Assembly (NCBI RefSeq): GCF_003814875.1
Contig: NZ_RKQF01000001.1
Coordinates: forward strand, 7,936,001-8,000,000
From: Streptomyces sp. Ag109_O5-1
Lineage (GTDB): Bacteria; Actinomycetota; Actinomycetes; Streptomycetales; Streptomycetaceae
Length of the DNA stretch: 64,000 bases
Reading direction: 5' to 3'
Shown here piece by piece: positions 18,201-25,437 of the stretch (positions are counted from its first letter, which is position 1; every line of letters starts with the position of its first letter). Made by a program: the position numbers and the translations under genes. The notes under the pieces are model-generated. The model was not told the DNA's origin, did no database searches, and was given only the letters and a program-made list of their open reading frames with translations.

Positions 18201-19329
18201 CGCCTCTGACCTGTGCGCGGCCGCCGAGGTTTCCTTCGGTGCCGACTTCGCGGGCGACGCGGGTGACTTCGTCGGCGAAGGCGGAGAGCTGGTCGACCAT
18301 CGTGTTGATCGTCGACTTCAGTTCGAGAATCTCGCCCTGGGCGTCGACCATGATTTTCTGCGACAGGTCGCCGTTGGCGACGGCCGTCGTCACCTGGGCG
18401 ATGTTGCGGACCTGGGACGTCAGGTTCGACGCCATGAAGTTGACGTTGTCGGTGAGGTCCTTCCAGACACCGGAGACGCCCCGCACCTGTGCGCGGCCGC
18501 CCAGTTGCCCCTCGGTGCCGACCTCGCGGGCCACGCGGGTGACTTCGTCGGCGAACGCGGACAACTGGTCGACCATGGTGTTGACGGTGAGCTTCAGTTC
18601 CAGGAGTTCGCCCGTCGCCTCGACGGTCACCGTGCGGGTCAGGTCGCCGCGGGCCACCGCCGTCGTCACCAGGGCGATGTCGCGGACCTGGGCGGTCAGC
18701 CGGGACGCCATGGTGTTGACGGCCTCGGTCACGTCCCGCCAGCTTCCCGACAGACGCTGCACCTTGGCCCGGCCGCCGAGCCGCCCCTCGGTGCCGACCT
18801 CGCGCGCGACCCGGGTCACCTCCCCGGTGAACAGGGACAGCTGATCGACCATCTTGTTCACCGTGCTGCCCAGCCGGCGCAGATCACCGCGTAACTGCCG
18901 GCTGCCGTCGTGCAGATCGACCCGCTGGGTGAGATCGCCGCCGGCCACCGCGTCCAGTACGCGCGTGGCGTTCGCCGCCGGGGCGACCAGGGCGTCGAGG
19001 ACCTGGTTGACGTCGTTGACGCGGGACGTCCAGGCGCCCTGGCCGGGACTCGCCGACAGCCGCTCGTCGAGGCGGCCGTGCCGTACCAGCTCCCGTTTCA
19101 CGCGTTGCACATCGGTGTTGAAGTGCACGCTGCGGTCCATGATCTGGTTGAAGACCGCGGTGAGTTCGGCGACGATCCCCTCTCCGGTGATGCCGGTCTC
19201 CGGCACTTTGGTGAAGTCGCCGTCGCGGGCGGCGGTCATCGCGGCGAGCAGAGGGCGCAACTCGGATGCTCGGAGTTGTTCCGGTTTCTGTCCGTCTTCG
19301 AGCACACGCGTAGCACTGTTCTCACTCAT
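15217..19329 (-). CDS. hybrid histidine kinase with about seven HAMP repeats, GAF, kinase core and receiver
   Basis: A 1370-residue cytoplasmic-type sensor kinase without visible transmembrane segments. Order: N-terminal region; about seven HAMP-type units (residues 120-710), each with a GDLxxxI / GEILELKxTxNTMV / VAREVGTEGxLGG pattern and mostly 92 residues long; a GAF domain (about 725-880); a coiled coil; HisKA with LANMSHELRTPLNSLL (His about 951); HATPase with NLLSNATKFT, DTGIGIAAEKLP and GTGLGLSISRE; and a receiver with VLIIDDD and VLMDIMMPEMDGYE. This matches the Nik1-like (group III hybrid) architecture also found in streptomycetes, a family linked to osmotic or stress sensing in fungi. 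The ATG at 19329 fits; the frame upstream overlaps the divergent gene. Downstream the receiver gene overlaps it. Confidence 0.92.
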   Translation of the reverse strand: MSENSATRVLEDGQKPEQLRASELRPLLAAMTAARDGDFTKVPETGITGEGIVAELTAVFNQIMDRSVHFNTDVQRVKRELVRHGRLDERLSASPGQGAWTSRVNDVNQVLDALVAPAANATRVLDAVAGGDLTQRVDLHDGSRQLRGDLRRLGSTVNKMVDQLSLFTGEVTRVAREVGTEGRLGGRAKVQRLSGSWRDVTEAVNTMASRLTAQVRDIALVTTAVARGDLTRTVTVEATGELLELKLTVNTMVDQLSAFADEVTRVAREVGTEGQLGGRAQVRGVSGVWKDLTDNVNFMASNLTSQVRNIAQVTTAVANGDLSQKIMVDAQGEILELKSTINTMVDQLSAFADEVTRVAREVGTEGNLGGRAQVRGVSGVWKDLTDNVNFMADNLTSQVRNIALVSTAVAQGDLGKKITVEAKGEILELKSTINTMVDQLSAFADEVTRVAREVGTEGNLGGQAQVRGVSGVWKDLTDNVNFMALNLTSQVRNIAQVTTAVANGDLSKKITVDARGEILELKDTVNTMVEQLRAFADEVTRVAREVGTDGRLGGRAQVLGVSGVWRDLTDNVNYMADNLTSQVRNIAQVATAVAQGDLSKKIDVDARGEILELKTTINTMVDTLSSFSSEVTRVAREVGSEGRLGGQARVEGVYGTWKRLTTNVNELALNLTTQVRAIAEVASAVAQGDMSRSITVETQGEVAELKDNINLMVANLRETTRAKDWLESNLARLAALMQGHRDLMEVADLILRELTPLVNAQYGAFFLADPDEDGPAVPTAVPAKGLAFIAGYGSAQGATVETGGLPVHGLVRQAAREKKRILVEEAPPDYIKINSGLGEAAPTTIVIIPILFEDKLLGVIELASFSRFSDVHLAFFDQFVNTIGVAINTIIANSRTESLLGESQRLAMQLQERSDELQKQQAELQHSNAELEEKAALLATSSQYKSEFLANMSHELRTPLNSLLILARLLSDNPDGRLSDQEVQFATTIHRSGSDLLQLINDILDLSKIEAGRMDVRPKRLPLIKLLDYVHATFRPLTLDRGLAFEVTVGEDVPREMYSDEQRLQQILRNLLSNATKFTAKGRVELRVARVKDPEHHYVGDSDEVIAFEVSDTGIGIAAEKLPVIFEAFQQADGTTNRKYGGTGLGLSISREIAGLLGGRIVAESEPGRGSTFTLYVPVVSPGHTAAGQTSEAHALPALGPAPATAPAPEDSWPTPARLEAWQTGRPGRILPGRRVLIIDDDIRNVFALTHVLGRVGMPVLYAENGREGIETLERNPDVELVLMDIMMPEMDGYETITAVRRAPRWTGLPIVALTAKAMPGDREKSIARGANDYVPKPVDVDRLLTVVCALLDPENPADGGTADEERTEQ
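17570..18670. repeat. 276-bp tandem repeats inside the hybrid kinase gene
   Basis: The HAMP units recur every 276 bp. The copies at about 17864-18064 and 18140-18340 are almost identical in DNA, including silent positions and T-ending codons, while the flanking copies differ at many silent sites. This points to recent duplication or gene conversion among the central units. Confidence 0.75.
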
Positions 19330-19431
19330 GGCGGCCCACTTCGGTAACTCGGTGCTTATGGGCGCAGTCAGTCTGTCACTCTGTCCGCATCGATCGGGAT
19401 GTATTCGTCCGAACTGCTCGGGGAGCTGGAC

Positions 19432-21384
19432 ATGGGGGCCATACCCACGCAACGGGAGACCGTCTCCCGGGTCCGTGAGGCGCCTGCGCACGAGAGCACG
19501 GGCCCGCGTGCGCAGGGGCGTGCGACCCTGCCCGGGAGCCCCCTCGCGCCGGGTTCCGCCCGCGTGCTGGTGCGCGCCTCCCTCGACGAGTGGGCCGACT
19601 GCGGCCTGCTGGACCGGGACCGGCCGGGTCAGGAACGGCTGGACCGGGAACAGGCGCGGATCGCCGAGGAGGTCATGGTCGTCGTCAGCGAACTCGTCAC
19701 CAACGCCGTCGTCCACGCCGGCACGGACGTCGAGGTCGACTGGTGGCTGGAGGCGGGGGAGGAGACGGCGTTCGTCGTCGAGGTCACCGACCACCATCCC
19801 TCCCGCGCCCCGCGCGACCACCCGGGCGAGACGCCGTACGAGACCCCGGAGTACGGGCGCGGGCTGCGTCTGGTCGCCTCGCTCGCCGAGTCCTGGGGCG
19901 TGACCTACCGCACCGGCGCGAAGACGGTGTGGGCGCGGCTGACCGGCCGCGGCGGCACGCTCCCCGACGAGCAGGAGCTGAAGGTCGCCGAGATCCTCGC
20001 GCCCGAGCCTCCCGCAGGCTCGGACGACCTCGCGCGGGGGTGCCCCCATCGCCCCGAACGGGACCACGACTGGCTCAACCGGGGCGCCCTGTCCTTCCTC
20101 GCCGAGGCCTCCGACCTGCTCGCGGGGCAGCTCGACGAGAACCTGGTCGCCGCGCTCACCGGACAGCTGATCGTGCCCAGGCTCGCGGACTGGTGCGCGG
20201 TGTGGCTGGAGGACGAGGCGACCGTGCGCGGGGGCGGCTGGAGCGACCCCGCCGGTGCGGGCGGGCCGCGGCTGGCCCGGGTCTGGCACGGCAGCGAGAA
20301 CCGCATCGAGGAGCTGCGCCGGGTCCTGGAGAAGGATCCGCCGTGTGCGAGGGAGGGCTTACGGTCCGGGCCCGAGCCGTATCCCTGGCCGCGCGCGGCG
20401 TTCGGCCCGCAGGGTGCCCACGGCTCGGCGCTCGCCTACCGGCTGATCGCGGGCGGCCGCCCGCTCGGCACACTCGTCATCGGACGTTCCGGCCCCGACG
20501 CCTTCCCCGACGAGATCACCGGTCTGGTGGAGGACTTCGGCCGGCGGGTCGCCCTCGCCATCGGTGCGGCCCGCCAGTACGCCCGCCAGGCCACCATCAG
20601 CGCCGTACTGCAGCGCGGACTGCTGCCCGGCGCGGTCGCCGAGATCCCGGGGCTGAGCAGCGCGCTCGTCTACGAACCCTGTGACAAGGGCGGACCCAGC
20701 GGCGACTTCTACGACCTCTTCCCGGCCGGGGACGGCCGCTGGTGCTTCGCCGTCGGCGACGTCCAGGGCAAGGGCCCCGAGGCCGCCGTCGTCATCGGGC
20801 TGGCCCGCCCCTGGCTGCGGCTCCTCGCCCGTGAGGGCTACCGGGTCGCCGACGTCCTCGACCGCCTCAACCAGCTCCTCCTCGACGACGCCACGGAGGC
20901 CGCCGACGCGGCAGCCCGCGCCCTGGTCGCCGCCGGCGGCCGGCCGTCGCCGCCCGGCGACGGCCCGCAGACGCGTTTTCTCTCCCTCCTGTACGGCGAG
21001 CTCACGCCCCTGGAGGGGGGCGGTGTCCGCTGCACCCTCGCCTCCGCGGGACACCCGCTGCCGCTGCTCCTCGGCCCGGACGGGGAGGTCCGTACCGCCG
21101 CCTGTCCCCAGACCCTGCTCGGGGTCGTCGAGGACGAGACGTACATCAGCGAGACCATCGAGCTCGCGCCCGGCGACAGCCTGCTGTGTGTGACCGACGG
21201 GGTCACCGAGCGCCGTTCCGGCTCCCGCCAGTTCGACGACGGCGACGGGCTCGCGCAGGCGCTGGCCGGCTGCGCGGGGCTGAGTGCCGAGCTGATCGCC
21301 GAGCGGATCAGACGGCTCGTCCACGAGTTCGGCGGCGGCCAGCCGGAGGACGACCTGGCACTGCTGGTGCTCCAGGCCGAGTGA
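19432..21384 (+). CDS. SpoIIE-family PP2C phosphatase with N-terminal RsbW-like ATPase and GAF domains
   Basis: A 650-residue regulator that joins opposing activities. Residues 45-190 are an RsbW/SpoIIAB-like kinase domain (VVVSELVTNAVVHAG N-box; PEYGRGLRLVASLAESWGV G-box). Residues 220-390 are a GAF-like sensor. Residues 400-650 are the PP2C phosphatase with metal-binding Asp residues in PSGDFYDLF, VGDVQGKGPEAAVV, CVTDGVTERR and GQPEDDLALLVL. Such proteins set anti-sigma-factor antagonists on or off. The ATG at 19432 has GGGGAG 6 bases upstream and is preferred to the ATG at 19399. It is divergent from the hybrid kinase operon with about 100 bases between, suggesting a joint stress pathway (inference). 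Confidence 0.9.
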   Translation: MGAIPTQRETVSRVREAPAHESTGPRAQGRATLPGSPLAPGSARVLVRASLDEWADCGLLDRDRPGQERLDREQARIAEEVMVVVSELVTNAVVHAGTDVEVDWWLEAGEETAFVVEVTDHHPSRAPRDHPGETPYETPEYGRGLRLVASLAESWGVTYRTGAKTVWARLTGRGGTLPDEQELKVAEILAPEPPAGSDDLARGCPHRPERDHDWLNRGALSFLAEASDLLAGQLDENLVAALTGQLIVPRLADWCAVWLEDEATVRGGGWSDPAGAGGPRLARVWHGSENRIEELRRVLEKDPPCAREGLRSGPEPYPWPRAAFGPQGAHGSALAYRLIAGGRPLGTLVIGRSGPDAFPDEITGLVEDFGRRVALAIGAARQYARQATISAVLQRGLLPGAVAEIPGLSSALVYEPCDKGGPSGDFYDLFPAGDGRWCFAVGDVQGKGPEAAVVIGLARPWLRLLAREGYRVADVLDRLNQLLLDDATEAADAAARALVAAGGRPSPPGDGPQTRFLSLLYGELTPLEGGGVRCTLASAGHPLPLLLGPDGEVRTAACPQTLLGVVEDETYISETIELAPGDSLLCVTDGVTERRSGSRQFDDGDGLAQALAGCAGLSAELIAERIRRLVHEFGGGQPEDDLALLVLQAE

Positions 21385-21428
21385 GCGACCGGACGGGTAC
21401 GGGACGCGGGTGCGGGACAATGGAGGAC

Positions 21429-22661
21429 ATGCCTTCCGCACTTCCCGACGGCGAGCCCGTCCCCGACGACGGCGTGCTGCCCGCCTCCGCGCTCGCCGGA
21501 GCCGCCGACCGCCCCCTCGGGTTCTACCTGCACGTCCCCTACTGCGCGACCCGCTGCGGCTACTGCGACTTCAACACGTACACGGCGACCGAGCTGCGCG
21601 GCACCGGCGGTGTCCTCGCCTCCCGCGACAACTACGCGGACACGCTGATCGACGAGGTCAGGCTGGCGAGGAAGGTTCTCGGCGACGATCCGCGCGAGGT
21701 GCGGACCGTGTTCGTCGGGGGCGGTACGCCGACGCTGCTGGCGGCCGGTGATCTCGTACGGATGCTGGGCGCGATCCGTGACGAGTTCGGGCTGGCGGCC
21801 GACGCGGAGGTGACAACGGAGGCGAACCCGGAGTCCGTCGACCCGGCCTATCTGGCGACCCTGCGGGAGGGCGGTTTCAACCGGATCTCCTTCGGTATGC
21901 AGAGCGCGAAACAGCATGTGCTGCGGGTCCTCGACCGGACCCACACCCCTGGGCGCCCCGAGGCGTGTGTCGCCGAGGCCCGCGCGGCCGGCTTCGAGCA
22001 TGTCAACCTCGACCTGATCTACGGCACCCCGGGCGAGTCCGACGACGACTGGCGGGCCTCGCTGGACGCGGCGATCGGGGCCGGACCCGACCATGTGTCG
22101 GCGTACGCGCTGATCGTCGAGGAGGGCACCCAGCTCGCCCGGCGGATCCGCCGGGGCGAGGTCCCGATGACCGACGACGACGTCCACGCCGACCGCTATC
22201 TGATCGCGGAGTCGGTGCTGACGGGGGCGGGCTTCGACTGGTACGAGGTGTCCAACTGGGCGACCTCCCAGGCGGCCCGCTGTCTGCACAACGAGCTGTA
22301 CTGGCGGGGCGCGGACTGGTGGGGCGCCGGGCCGGGGGCGCACTCTCACGTCGGCGGGGTGCGCTGGTGGAACGTCAAGCATCCGGGGGCGTACGCGGCG
22401 GCACTGGCGTCGGGGCGGTCGCCGGGGGCCGGACGCGAGGTCCTGGCGGACGAGGACCGGCGGGTGGAGCGGATCCTGCTGGAGCTGCGGCTGCGGGAGG
22501 GGGTGCCGCTGGGGCTCCTGAAGGAGGAGGGGCTCAGGGCGTCGCGCCGGGCACTGTCGGACGGGCTGCTGGTGCCGGAGGCGTACGACGAGGGGCGGGC
22601 CGTGCTGACGCTGCGGGGCCGGTTGCTGGCGGACGCGGTGGTGCGGGACCTGGTGGACTGA
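21429..22661 (+). CDS. hemW: radical SAM heme chaperone HemW (coproporphyrinogen oxidase-like)
   Basis: HemW-type proteins bind a [4Fe-4S] cluster and SAM and act as heme chaperones; they were long annotated as oxygen-independent coproporphyrinogen III oxidases. The 410-residue product starts MPSALPDGEPVPDDG and has the radical SAM motif CATRCGYCDFNTYTATE (CX3CX2C, about residue 40), VFVGGGTPTLL, EANPESVDP, the SFGMQS strand and the C-terminal HemW region (NELYWRGADWWGAGPGAHSH). The extra N-terminal Cys typical of true HemN is absent, supporting HemW. The ATG at 21429 fits the family; an in-frame ATG at 21420 is possible. It lies upstream of the hrcA-dnaJ heat-shock genes, a conserved arrangement. 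Confidence 0.92.
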   Translation: MPSALPDGEPVPDDGVLPASALAGAADRPLGFYLHVPYCATRCGYCDFNTYTATELRGTGGVLASRDNYADTLIDEVRLARKVLGDDPREVRTVFVGGGTPTLLAAGDLVRMLGAIRDEFGLAADAEVTTEANPESVDPAYLATLREGGFNRISFGMQSAKQHVLRVLDRTHTPGRPEACVAEARAAGFEHVNLDLIYGTPGESDDDWRASLDAAIGAGPDHVSAYALIVEEGTQLARRIRRGEVPMTDDDVHADRYLIAESVLTGAGFDWYEVSNWATSQAARCLHNELYWRGADWWGAGPGAHSHVGGVRWWNVKHPGAYAAALASGRSPGAGREVLADEDRRVERILLELRLREGVPLGLLKEEGLRASRRALSDGLLVPEAYDEGRAVLTLRGRLLADAVVRDLVD

Positions 22662-22676
22662 CCGGATTGACCGAGG

Positions 22677-23492
22677 TCAGGCCCCGCCGCCACCCGTGAC
22701 GAAGTCGATCAGCTCCTCGACCCGCCCCAGCAGCTCCGGTTCCAGGTCCTTGTAGGAGCCGACGCGCGCGAGGATCGCCTGCCACACCGCGCCCGTGTTG
22801 TCGGAGGGCCAGCCGAGGGCCCGGCAGACGCCCGTCTTCCAGTCCTGGCCGTGCGGGACGCGCGGCCATGCCTCGATGCCCAGGGAGGACGGCTTCACAG
22901 CCTCCCAGATGTCGATGTACGGGTGGCCGACCACCAGGGCGTGGTCGCTGGTGACCGACCGGGCGATGCGCCATTCCTTCGTGCCGGGGAGCAGGTGGTC
23001 GACGAGGACGCCCAGGCGGGCGTCGGGGCCCGGGGCGAATTCGGCCACGATGGAGGGCAGGTCGTCGACGCCCTCCAGGTACTCCACGACCACGCCCTCG
23101 ATGCGCAGGTCGTCGCCCCAGACCTTCTCGACGAGTTCCGCGTCGTGGCGGCCCTCCACGTAGATGCGGCCCGCGCGGGCGACACGCGCGCGGGCGCCGG
23201 GGACGGCGACCGAGCCGGAGGCGGTGCGGGAGGGGCGTACCGGACCCCCGGACGCGGGCCGTACGAGGGTGACGGCCCGGCCCTCGAGGAGGAAGCCGCG
23301 CGGCTCCAGCGGGAAGACCCGGTGCTTGCCGAAGCGGTCCTCCAGGGTCACCGTGCCCGCCTCGCAGCGGATCACCGCGCCGCAGAAACCCGTGCCGGGC
23401 TCCTCCACCACCAGACCGGGCTCGGCGGCCACCTCCGGCACCGGCTTCGGCTTCTTCCACGGCGGGGTCAGGTCGGCGGAGTACTGGCGCAT
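22677..23492 (-). CDS. DUF3097 family protein
   Basis: A 271-residue protein of the actinobacterial DUF3097 family, function unknown. It begins MRQYSADLTPPWKKPKPVPE, continues with a beta-rich part (GFCGAVIRCEAGTVTLEDRF ... VFPLEPRGFLLEGRAVTLVRP), and contains an Asp/Glu-rich core that looks like a TOPRIM-type nuclease fold (RIYVEGRHDAELVEKVWGDD, then VVEYLEGVDDLPSIVAEF and LGVLVDHLLPGTKEWRIA), ending in VVGHPYIDIWEAVKPSSLGI. The resemblance to the TOPRIM E/DxD pattern is my reading and should be treated as inference. It converges on hemW and lies between hemW and the hrcA region, as in other streptomycetes. The start at 23492 is the first ATG giving the conserved N-terminus. Confidence 0.82.
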   Translation of the reverse strand: MRQYSADLTPPWKKPKPVPEVAAEPGLVVEEPGTGFCGAVIRCEAGTVTLEDRFGKHRVFPLEPRGFLLEGRAVTLVRPASGGPVRPSRTASGSVAVPGARARVARAGRIYVEGRHDAELVEKVWGDDLRIEGVVVEYLEGVDDLPSIVAEFAPGPDARLGVLVDHLLPGTKEWRIARSVTSDHALVVGHPYIDIWEAVKPSSLGIEAWPRVPHGQDWKTGVCRALGWPSDNTGAVWQAILARVGSYKDLEPELLGRVEELIDFVTGGGGA

Positions 23493-23523
23493 TCGGATGA
23501 CGATAGGAGAAGCCCGGCCACTG

Positions 23524-24249
23524 TCACCGCGACACGCCGAAACGGGCCGCCAGGGTGTCGCGCTGTGCCCGTACGAACGCCGCGTCCACCACCGCTCCGT
23601 GACCGGGCACGTACAGGGCGCGATCGCCGCCGAGCGACAGGAGGCGGTCCAGGGCCGCGGGCCATCGGGACGGTACGGCGTCGGGGCCGGCCTGCGGATC
23701 GCCGGACTCCTCCACCAGGTCGCCGCAGAACACCACCTCCGGGTCGCCGGGGACGAGGACCGCGAGGTCCTGCGGTGTGTGGCCGGGCCCCACGTTGGCC
23801 AGCAGGGCCTGGCGGCCCTCGCCGAGGTCCAGGGTCCACTCGCCGGAGACCAGATGGCGGGGGCGGGGGAGGGCGTCGGCCGCCTCCTCGGCCTCCGGGG
23901 CCGGCAGACCGCCCCGGATCGCGTCCAGGCGGAGTTCCTCGCGGTCGTGGGCGAGGACGGCCTCCGTGCCCACCGCCGCGTACAGTTCCGCGCCCGCGAA
24001 GGCGGCCGCGCCGAAGACATGGTCGAAGTGCGGATGGGTGAGCGCGAGATGGGTCACACGGCGGTCGGCGAGCGCCTGCGCCTGCGTACGCAACCGCGCG
24101 CCCTCCGCCAGACTCGATCCGGCGTCCACCATCAGGGCCGTGCCCGCCCCGAGAACCAGCCCCGCCGTGCAGTCCCAGCCCGGCAGCCGGCAGCGGCCGA
24201 CCCCTTCGGCCAGCCGCTCCCAGCCCAGCTCTTCCCAAGTCACCGTCAT
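23524..24249 (-). CDS. metallo-beta-lactamase fold hydrolase
   Basis: A 241-residue MBL-fold enzyme. The metal-binding motifs are visible: LALTHPHFDHVFG (HxHxDH, about residue 71), His in VGPGHTPQDLAVL (about 154), Asp in VVFCGDLVEESGDP and His in LYVPGHGAVVD. This set fits a zinc-dependent hydrolase of the glyoxalase II/quorum-quenching type; the substrate is unknown. It reads away from hrcA, 30 bases upstream of the DUF3097 gene in the same direction, so the two may be cotranscribed. A HrcA-regulated promoter region lies upstream on the other strand; whether heat shock also affects this gene cannot be seen. Confidence 0.87.
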   Translation of the reverse strand: MTVTWEELGWERLAEGVGRCRLPGWDCTAGLVLGAGTALMVDAGSSLAEGARLRTQAQALADRRVTHLALTHPHFDHVFGAAAFAGAELYAAVGTEAVLAHDREELRLDAIRGGLPAPEAEEAADALPRPRHLVSGEWTLDLGEGRQALLANVGPGHTPQDLAVLVPGDPEVVFCGDLVEESGDPQAGPDAVPSRWPAALDRLLSLGGDRALYVPGHGAVVDAAFVRAQRDTLAARFGVSR

Positions 24250-24291
24250 GCCGCGACGCTAGCCGTAGAACGTCACGGGTCCTGACCGGCC

Positions 24292-24322
24292 TTGCCCAGT
24301 CAGTACCCGGCGGCCGTACACT
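24292..24322 (+). promoter_or_regulatory. candidate hrcA-dnaJ promoter
   Basis: TTGCCC (24292-24297) and TACACT (24317-24322) are separated by 19 bases and lie just upstream of the CIRCE element, which would then cover the start of transcription. Read by eye. Confidence 0.4.
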
Positions 24323-24334
24323 TGGCCGGGGATG

Positions 24335-24361
24335 CTGGCACTCGGGATCGCAGAGTGCCAG
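24335..24361. promoter_or_regulatory. CIRCE operator (HrcA-binding site)
   Basis: CTGGCACTC-N9-GAGTGCCAG is a perfect inverted repeat matching the CIRCE consensus TTAGCACTC-N9-GAGTGCTAA with the standard 9-base spacer. It lies 60 bases before the hrcA start codon, so HrcA should repress its own operon and release it on heat shock. Confidence 0.93.
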
Positions 24362-24420
24362 ACGAAAGACCCGAAGGACCCGAAAGGCCGCGGGACGACT
24401 TTCTGGAGGTGTGGCGCTGG

Positions 24421-25437
24421 ATGCTGAGTGAACGCAGGCTTCAGGTATTGCGCGCCATCGTCCAGGACTATGTCGGAACCGAGGAGCCGGTCGGGTCGAA
24501 GGCGCTGACCGAGCGGCACAACCTCGGCGTCTCCCCGGCGACCGTGCGCAACGACATGGCCGCCCTGGAGGACGAGGGGTACATCGCCCAGCCGCACACC
24601 AGCGCCGGGCGGATCCCCACCGACAAGGGCTACCGGCTGTTCGTCGACAAGCTGGCCGGCGTCAAGCCGATGAGCGCGCCCGAGCGGCGGGCCATCCAGA
24701 ACTTCCTCGACGGCGCCGTCGATCTCGACGACGTCGTGGCGCGGACCGTGCGGCTGCTGGCGCAGCTGACGCGGCAGGTCGCGGTCGTGCAATACCCGTC
24801 GCTGACGCGGTCCACCGTGCGGCACGTGGAACTGCTCGCGCTGGCTCCGGCCCGGCTGATGCTGGTGCTGATCACCGACACCGGACGGGTCGAGCAGCGG
24901 ATGGTCGACTGCCCGGCGCCGTTCGGGGAGTCGTCGCTGGCGGATCTGCGGGCGCGGCTGAACAGCCGGGTCGCGGGGCGCCGGTTCTCGGACGTTCCCC
25001 GGCTGGTGGAAGACCTGCCGGAGGCTTTCGAGGCCGAGGACCGCGGCACGGTCTCGGCGGTGCTCTCCACGCTGATGGAGACGCTCGTCGAGGAGAACGA
25101 GGAGCGGCTGGTGATCGGCGGGACCGCCAATCTCACCCGCTTCGGGCATGACTTTCCCCTCATGATCCGGCCCGTCCTGGAGGCGCTTGAGGAGCATGTC
25201 GTGCTCCTCAAGCTCATGGGCGAGGCCGGGGATTCGGGCATGACCGTACGCATCGGTCACGAGAACGCCTATGAGGGGCTCAACTCCACGTCCGTGGTGT
25301 CGGTCGGTTACGGTTCGGGCGGCGAGGCACTCGCCAAGCTCGGCGTGGTCGGACCGACCCGCATGGATTACCCGGGAACGATGGGAGCGGTACGAGCGGT
25401 GGCACGGTACGTCGGACAGATCCTGGCGGAGTCGTAA
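24421..25437 (+). CDS. hrcA: heat-inducible transcriptional repressor HrcA
   Basis: HrcA binds CIRCE elements and represses chaperone genes (dnaJ and groE types) under normal conditions; GroEL keeps it folded. The 338-residue protein starts MLSERRLQVLRAIVQDYVGT and has the winged-helix DNA-binding region (VGSKALTERHNLGVSPATVR ... TSAGRIPTDKGYRLFVD), then the GAF-like and dimerisation parts with LVIGGTANLTRFGHDF near residue 235 and the C-terminal IGHENAYEGLNSTSVV. A CIRCE element lies immediately upstream. dnaJ follows directly, with the GTG start at the base after the hrcA stop, so the two form an operon. Length fits the family. Confidence 0.96.
   Translation: MLSERRLQVLRAIVQDYVGTEEPVGSKALTERHNLGVSPATVRNDMAALEDEGYIAQPHTSAGRIPTDKGYRLFVDKLAGVKPMSAPERRAIQNFLDGAVDLDDVVARTVRLLAQLTRQVAVVQYPSLTRSTVRHVELLALAPARLMLVLITDTGRVEQRMVDCPAPFGESSLADLRARLNSRVAGRRFSDVPRLVEDLPEAFEAEDRGTVSAVLSTLMETLVEENEERLVIGGTANLTRFGHDFPLMIRPVLEALEEHVVLLKLMGEAGDSGMTVRIGHENAYEGLNSTSVVSVGYGSGGEALAKLGVVGPTRMDYPGTMGAVRAVARYVGQILAES

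Noticed and set aside
17570..18670. Regular 276-bp repeats considered as CRISPR, mobile element or assembly artefact
   Set aside because: They are in-frame coding repeats of HAMP units inside one gene and differ enough between most copies to be real.
15220..18894. 1224-codon open frame on the plus strand opposite the hybrid kinase
   Set aside because: It is the antisense shadow of the repetitive HAMP region; its sequence is His/Asp/Gly/Arg-rich low-complexity and the kinase on the other strand has full domain motifs.
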